Positions 60,910-64,000 of a stretch of 64,000 nt of DNA are shown here, piece by piece. Every line of letters begins with the position of its first letter. The first letter of the stretch is position 1. This DNA is from Actinoplanes nipponensis. Lineage in GTDB: Bacteria; Actinomycetota; Actinomycetes; Mycobacteriales; Micromonosporaceae. Both the position numbers and the translations under genes were made by a program. The notes beneath the pieces are model-generated. The model made no database searches. It saw only the letters and a program-made list of their open reading frames with translations, and was not told the origin of the DNA. The stretch lies in NCBI RefSeq assembly GCF_016862275.1, contig NZ_BOMQ01000017.1, positions 124,001 to 188,000 of the forward strand, given 5' to 3'.

Positions 60910-61797
60910 TCAGTCCGCGGTCCGGGTCAGCCGCAGGTAGAGCGCCGAGAAGGCGCCCAGCACCACGAACAGCAGCATGCTCATCGCGGCGGCGAGGCCG
61001 AAGTCCTGGTTGACCGTGAAGGCGTAGCGGTAGACGAGCACCAGCACGGTGATCGTGTCCGGATTGGAGGTGCCGGTCAGCGCGAACGGCTCGATGAACA
61101 CCTGCATCGTCGCGATGATCTGCAACAGCAGCAGGACCAGCATGATGAAGCGCATCTGCGGGAGCGTGACGTGCCGCAGCCGCTGCCAGACGCTCGCGCC
61201 GTCCAGCTCGGCGGCCTCGTACAGCTCGCCCTGGATGCCCTGCAGGGCGGCCAGGTACATCAGCGTGGCCCCGCCGAGGTTGGCCCAGGTCGACACCAGG
61301 ACCAGCGAGATCATCGCCGTGCCGGACGACTGCGTCCACTGCGACTCCGGCAGCCCGACGCCGCGCAGCACCGAGTTGAACAGGCCGTTGCCCGGGTCGT
61401 AGAAGTAGCGCCAGAGCAGCACCGCCACGATCGGCGGCAGCATCACCGGCAGGTAGACCAGCACCCGGAAGAAGCCGCTGAAGTGGCGGAACTCGTTGAG
61501 CAGCACCGCGATGAAGAACGGCAGCACGAAACCGAGGACCAGGGCCAGCCCGGTGAACAGCAGCGTGTTCCTCCACGCCGTGTAGAACAGCGGATCGTCG
61601 AAGAGCGCCCGGTAGTTGTCCAGGCCCACCCAGTACGGCGGGGCCACGAAGTTGTTCTGCTGGAAGCTGAGGATCACGCCGCGGACCAGCGGATACCAGG
61701 AGAAGAAGGCGAAACACAGCAGCCCGGCCGCCATGAACGCGTACGCCAGCAGGTTGTCCTGGATCTTCCGGCGCACCCGGGCCGTCAGAACCGCCAT
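60910..61797 (-). CDS. Sugar ABC transporter permease, MalF type
   Basis: A 295-residue permease with six helices. The first is LLAYAFMAAGLLCFAFFSWYPLVRGVILSF, and the EAA loop ELYEAAELDGASVWQRLRHVTLPQMR is at about residues 187-212. It forms the channel with the MalG-type partner. ATG 61797 has AAGGAG at ideal spacing; a GTG six bases earlier is less likely. It is preceded by a 16-bp hairpin after the binding-protein gene, a common device for making more binding protein than permease. Confidence 0.92.
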   Translation of the reverse strand: MAVLTARVRRKIQDNLLAYAFMAAGLLCFAFFSWYPLVRGVILSFQQNNFVAPPYWVGLDNYRALFDDPLFYTAWRNTLLFTGLALVLGFVLPFFIAVLLNEFRHFSGFFRVLVYLPVMLPPIVAVLLWRYFYDPGNGLFNSVLRGVGLPESQWTQSSGTAMISLVLVSTWANLGGATLMYLAALQGIQGELYEAAELDGASVWQRLRHVTLPQMRFIMLVLLLLQIIATMQVFIEPFALTGTSNPDTITVLVLVYRYAFTVNQDFGLAAAMSMLLFVVLGAFSALYLRLTRTAD

Positions 61798-61814
61798 CGT
61801 CACTCCTTGTCTGC

Positions 61815-61852
61815 GCCGGGCCGCCGGCGGGGTCGTCCGCCGGCGGCCCGGC
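61815..61852 (-). terminator. 16-bp hairpin after the solute-binding protein gene
   Basis: GCCGGGCCGCCGGCGG and its exact complement flank a 6-base loop, starting four bases beyond the binding-protein stop. Its position between binding-protein and permease genes suggests partial termination or protection of the 5' message. Confidence 0.8.
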
Positions 61853-61855
61853 CGG

Positions 61856-63217
61856 TTACTTGACGCCGGCCAGGATGGAGTTGGCCTGGGTCTCCGCGTC
61901 GGCCAGCAGCTTGTCGACGTCCGCGTTCCGGTCGGTCAGGACCTTCTGCATCGCCACGTCGAGGGCGGCGTAGATCTGCTGGGCGTTCGGCGGCTCCAGC
62001 TTCACCGGGATGCTCGCCATGCCGGCCACGAACGGGGCGTAGTTCTCCTGCGGGACGTTGGCGTACTTCTTGTCGGCCGCGGCCTGGGTCTGCGCCGCCG
62101 CGCCGGTGAAGATGGCCGGCTCGGGCAGGCCGACCGGCTGGTCGGTCTCGCTCGACCACTTGTTCTCGGCCTCGTACCGGTCCGCCGAGGTGAACCAGAA
62201 GGTCAGCCACTTGAGGCCGGCGTTGATCTTCTCGGGGCTCAGCCCGGCCTTGAACATGTAGCCCTCGCCACCGCCGAGCGTGCCCTTGCCGTCCGGGATG
62301 GGGCCGAGGCCGTAGGTCGCGTACTTGCCCTTGTACTGGTTGACGATCGTCGGGATGTTGTCCGCGGTCGCCAGGTACATGCCGAGCTTGCCCGAGCCCA
62401 TCTGCTGGAGCAGGTCGGCCCACTCCAGCAGCTGCTTCTGGCCCATCGAGTTGTCGGTCCAGCGCATGTCCTTCAGCTGCTGCAGGACCTGCTTGCCCTG
62501 CGGGCCGTTGAACGCCGCCTTCCAGGTGCCGCCGTTGTTGACCGCCACTTCGCCGCCGAGCGAGTACAGCTCGGTGGTGAAGTGCCAGCCGCCGGTGTTG
62601 TTCTTGCTGTAGTCGCCGTAGCCGACCGTGCCGTTGCCCAGGCCGGCGATCTTCTTGGCCGCGGTGCGCACCTCGGCCCAGGTCTTCGGCGGGCTGTTCG
62701 GGTCCAGGCCGGCCTTGGTGAACAGCTCGCGGTTGTAGAGCAGGCCCATCGAGTAGTTCTTGTACGGCAGGCCGTACGTGGCGCCCTTGTCGTCCTGGAA
62801 CACCCGCAGCACCTCGGGCTTGAGCTGCGAGGTGATCGGATAGTCCTTGAGGTACTTGCTGATGTCCGACACCTGGCGCTTGGCGATGAGGCTGGCCGGG
62901 TCGGTGAAGTAGACGTAGAAGACGTCCTCGAGCTGGCCGCCGGCGAGCTTGGCGGGGAACGTCTGCGGGTCCATCTTGCCCTCGCGGGCGTCGATCTTGA
63001 TGGTCGGGTTGGCCTTCTCGAACTCGGCCACGTTGGCCAGGAACCGGTCGTGGGTGGCCTTCTCGGTGGCCGGTGGGAGGCCGTTGACCACCAGCGTGAC
63101 CTTGCCGTCCTTGGTCGCCGCGGGGGTGTCGTCGCTGTCGCCGCACGCGGCGGCGGACAGCGCGACCCCGGCGACGAGCAGCAGCCCGAGGGCGCTGCGC
63201 AGCCTGATTGTGAACAT
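61856..63217 (-). CDS. Sugar-binding lipoprotein of an ABC importer
   Basis: A 453-residue extracellular solute-binding protein of the MalE/CUT1 type. A signal peptide ends in SAAAC (lipidated Cys near residue 25), giving a lipoprotein. The mature domain starts KVTLVVNGLPPATEKATHDRFLANVAEFEKANP and includes VFYVYFTDPASLIAKRQV, TYGLPYKNYSMGLLYNRELFTKAGL and TWAEVRTAAKKIAG, as expected for oligosaccharide binders. The context predicts alpha-1,3-gluco-oligosaccharides as ligand. GGAAGGGG precedes the ATG. First structural gene of the operon. Confidence 0.92.
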   Translation of the reverse strand: MFTIRLRSALGLLLVAGVALSAAACGDSDDTPAATKDGKVTLVVNGLPPATEKATHDRFLANVAEFEKANPTIKIDAREGKMDPQTFPAKLAGGQLEDVFYVYFTDPASLIAKRQVSDISKYLKDYPITSQLKPEVLRVFQDDKGATYGLPYKNYSMGLLYNRELFTKAGLDPNSPPKTWAEVRTAAKKIAGLGNGTVGYGDYSKNNTGGWHFTTELYSLGGEVAVNNGGTWKAAFNGPQGKQVLQQLKDMRWTDNSMGQKQLLEWADLLQQMGSGKLGMYLATADNIPTIVNQYKGKYATYGLGPIPDGKGTLGGGEGYMFKAGLSPEKINAGLKWLTFWFTSADRYEAENKWSSETDQPVGLPEPAIFTGAAAQTQAAADKKYANVPQENYAPFVAGMASIPVKLEPPNAQQIYAALDVAMQKVLTDRNADVDKLLADAETQANSILAGVK

Positions 63218-63293
63218 GGGAAAGAGACCCCTTCCTGGGGTGGGTGCGCGCCTTGGGGGAGTTCGCTCATCGGTGCGATGTTTCGTGGCAGTG

Positions 63294-63322
63294 ACGATAC
63301 AAAGTCCAACCGACTCCCGCAA
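63294..63322 (-). promoter_or_regulatory. Possible sigma-70-type promoter of the glucan operon
   Basis: On the minus strand TTGCGG (63322-63317) and TATCGT (63299-63294) are spaced by 17 bases, 76 bases before the binding-protein ATG. No clear LacI palindrome is visible in this gap. Match to consensus is modest. Confidence 0.35.
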
Positions 63323-63373
63323 GAAGTGAACCGGCAGCAGAAAAAACGCGACGGCTGTGGCCCAGGGCACACG

Positions 63374-63405
63374 AAGAAGGGCGGACCTCCCGGTCCGCCC
63401 CTCTT
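63374..63405 (-). terminator. Terminator of the lacI-type regulator gene
   Basis: A 14-bp stem with one mismatch (AAGAAGGGCGGACC/GGTCCGCCCCTCTT, 4-base loop) lies 20 bases after the regulator stop on the minus strand and ends in TTCTT there. It separates the regulator from the glucan operon. Confidence 0.8.
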
Positions 63406-63425
63406 GATGGAGATGAATGTCCTGA

Positions 63426-64000
63426 TCAGCCGCCCGCGGCCGGCACCGGACCGGTGGACCCGCGCACCACCAGCTCCGGCTCGAAGAGCAGCTCGTCCGT
63501 GGTGGCCGCGGCGCCCTCGATCTGGTTCACCAGCACGTCGACCGCGGCCTGCCCCATCAGCTCGATCGGCTGCCGCACGGTCGTCAGCGGCGGATCGGTG
63601 CAGGTCATCAGCACGCTGTCGTCGTAGCCGACCACGGACACGTCGCGGGGCACGTCCAGGCCGAGCCGGCGGGCGGCCCGGATCGACCCCAGGGCCAGCA
63701 CGTCGCTGGCGCAGATCAGCGCCGTGCTGCCGCGCTGGATCAGCCGGGTGGCGGCCAGCCGGGCGCTCTCCATCGAGAAGTTGGTGCGCTCGACGGGCCA
63801 GTCGGCCGCCGGGCCGGACCAGCCCGCGGCCTCCTTGACCGCGGCCAGCTTGCGGCGCGACGGCACGTGGTCCTCCGGACCCATCACCATGCCGATCCGC
63901 TCGTGCCCGAGCGAGCGCAGGTGCCCGAACGCCTGCTCCACCGCCACCGCGTCGTCGGTGGAGATGCGGGGGAAGCCCAGGCCGTCCACGCCGCCGTTGA
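63426..64000 (-). CDS. LacI family transcriptional regulator, 5' end outside window
   Basis: The C-terminal ~190 residues of a LacI/GalR repressor; the frame is open through the window edge, so the DNA-binding domain is not seen. The ligand domain shows VEQAFGHLRSLGHERIGMVMGPEDHVPSRRK, STALICASDVLALGSIRAARRLGLDVPRDVSVVGYDDS and TTVRQPIELMGQAAVDVL, the standard periplasmic-binding fold of the family. It lies directly upstream of the alpha-1,3-glucan import and degradation genes on the same strand and is the likely sugar-responsive repressor of that operon. Confidence 0.9.
   Translation of the reverse strand, partial: NGGVDGLGFPRISTDDAVAVEQAFGHLRSLGHERIGMVMGPEDHVPSRRKLAAVKEAAGWSGPAADWPVERTNFSMESARLAATRLIQRGSTALICASDVLALGSIRAARRLGLDVPRDVSVVGYDDSVLMTCTDPPLTTVRQPIELMGQAAVDVLVNQIEGAAATTDELLFEPELVVRGSTGPVPAAGG

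Overview
The window is very GC-rich and carries an actinomycete gene repertoire: a narL-type two-component pair, mycothiol-type DinB, PrsW, streptogrisin-like protease, GH64, GH78 and GH87 secreted hydrolases with CBM2, ricin-B or discoidin modules and TP-rich linkers, many GTG starts and 4-bp stop/start overlaps. This suits a soil Micromonosporaceae chromosome (Actinoplanes-like). The genus is inference. I see no rRNA, tRNA, insertion sequence, phage or CRISPR array.

Layout. 1-9.3 kb: housekeeping and accessory genes (YggT, metallo-beta-lactamase fold hydrolase, GNAT, an NmrA oxidoreductase divergent from a TetR regulator, DUF2306 membrane protein, sensor kinase/regulator pair, zinc dehydrogenase, terpenoid-cyclase-fold protein, DUF1684). 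9.4-13.1 kb: secreted GH78 alpha-L-rhamnosidase behind a LacI-type operator. 13.0-16.1 kb: molybdate operon (HTH-TOBE regulator, modA, modB, modC) with overlapping stops and starts. 16.1-23.2 kb: kinase-fold phosphotransferase, an orphan TPR protein, PrsW, a pair ending in a degenerate M16 peptidase, and a Bcr/CflA-type exporter. 23.3-26.7 kb: secreted GH64 beta-1,3-glucanase and S1 protease-lectin. 27.0-28.0 kb: cold-shock protein and a methyltransferase.

28.1-32.7 kb is a tightly coupled four-gene operon: NAD kinase-acetyltransferase fusion, ZnF-UBP protein, receiver/flavin-reductase fusion and CNB-histidine kinase. It looks like a phosphorelay whose output is an oxidoreductase rather than a transcription factor, and it is one of the two best candidates for an undescribed system. 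32.8-35.9 kb encodes a RING plus TerD-like giant protein. 35.9-39.7 kb holds DinB, a membrane protein, an MFS carrier and an AbiEi/DUF559-like protein. It is flanked by a 17-bp repeat array and by five copies of an exact-length 48-bp palindrome in a 1-kb gene-free stretch.

40.8-47.0 kb (minus strand) is a ligase/amidotransferase/peptidase operon: a YbdK-type carboxylate-amine ligase fused to a circularly permuted ATP-grasp, an asparagine-synthetase-like amidotransferase and an S9 peptidase. It parallels the NAGGN osmolyte system and is the second candidate. 47.3-51.5 kb: pyruvate phosphate dikinase, SDR and HAD phosphatase.

51.6-64 kb is a complete alpha-1,3-glucan utilisation locus read leftward: LacI regulator (cut by the window end), solute-binding protein, two permeases, GH13 alpha-glucosidase and two secreted GH87 alpha-1,3-glucanases. 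Strong hairpins lie between several of these genes. With the GH64 and the protease, it suggests an organism able to attack fungal cell walls.
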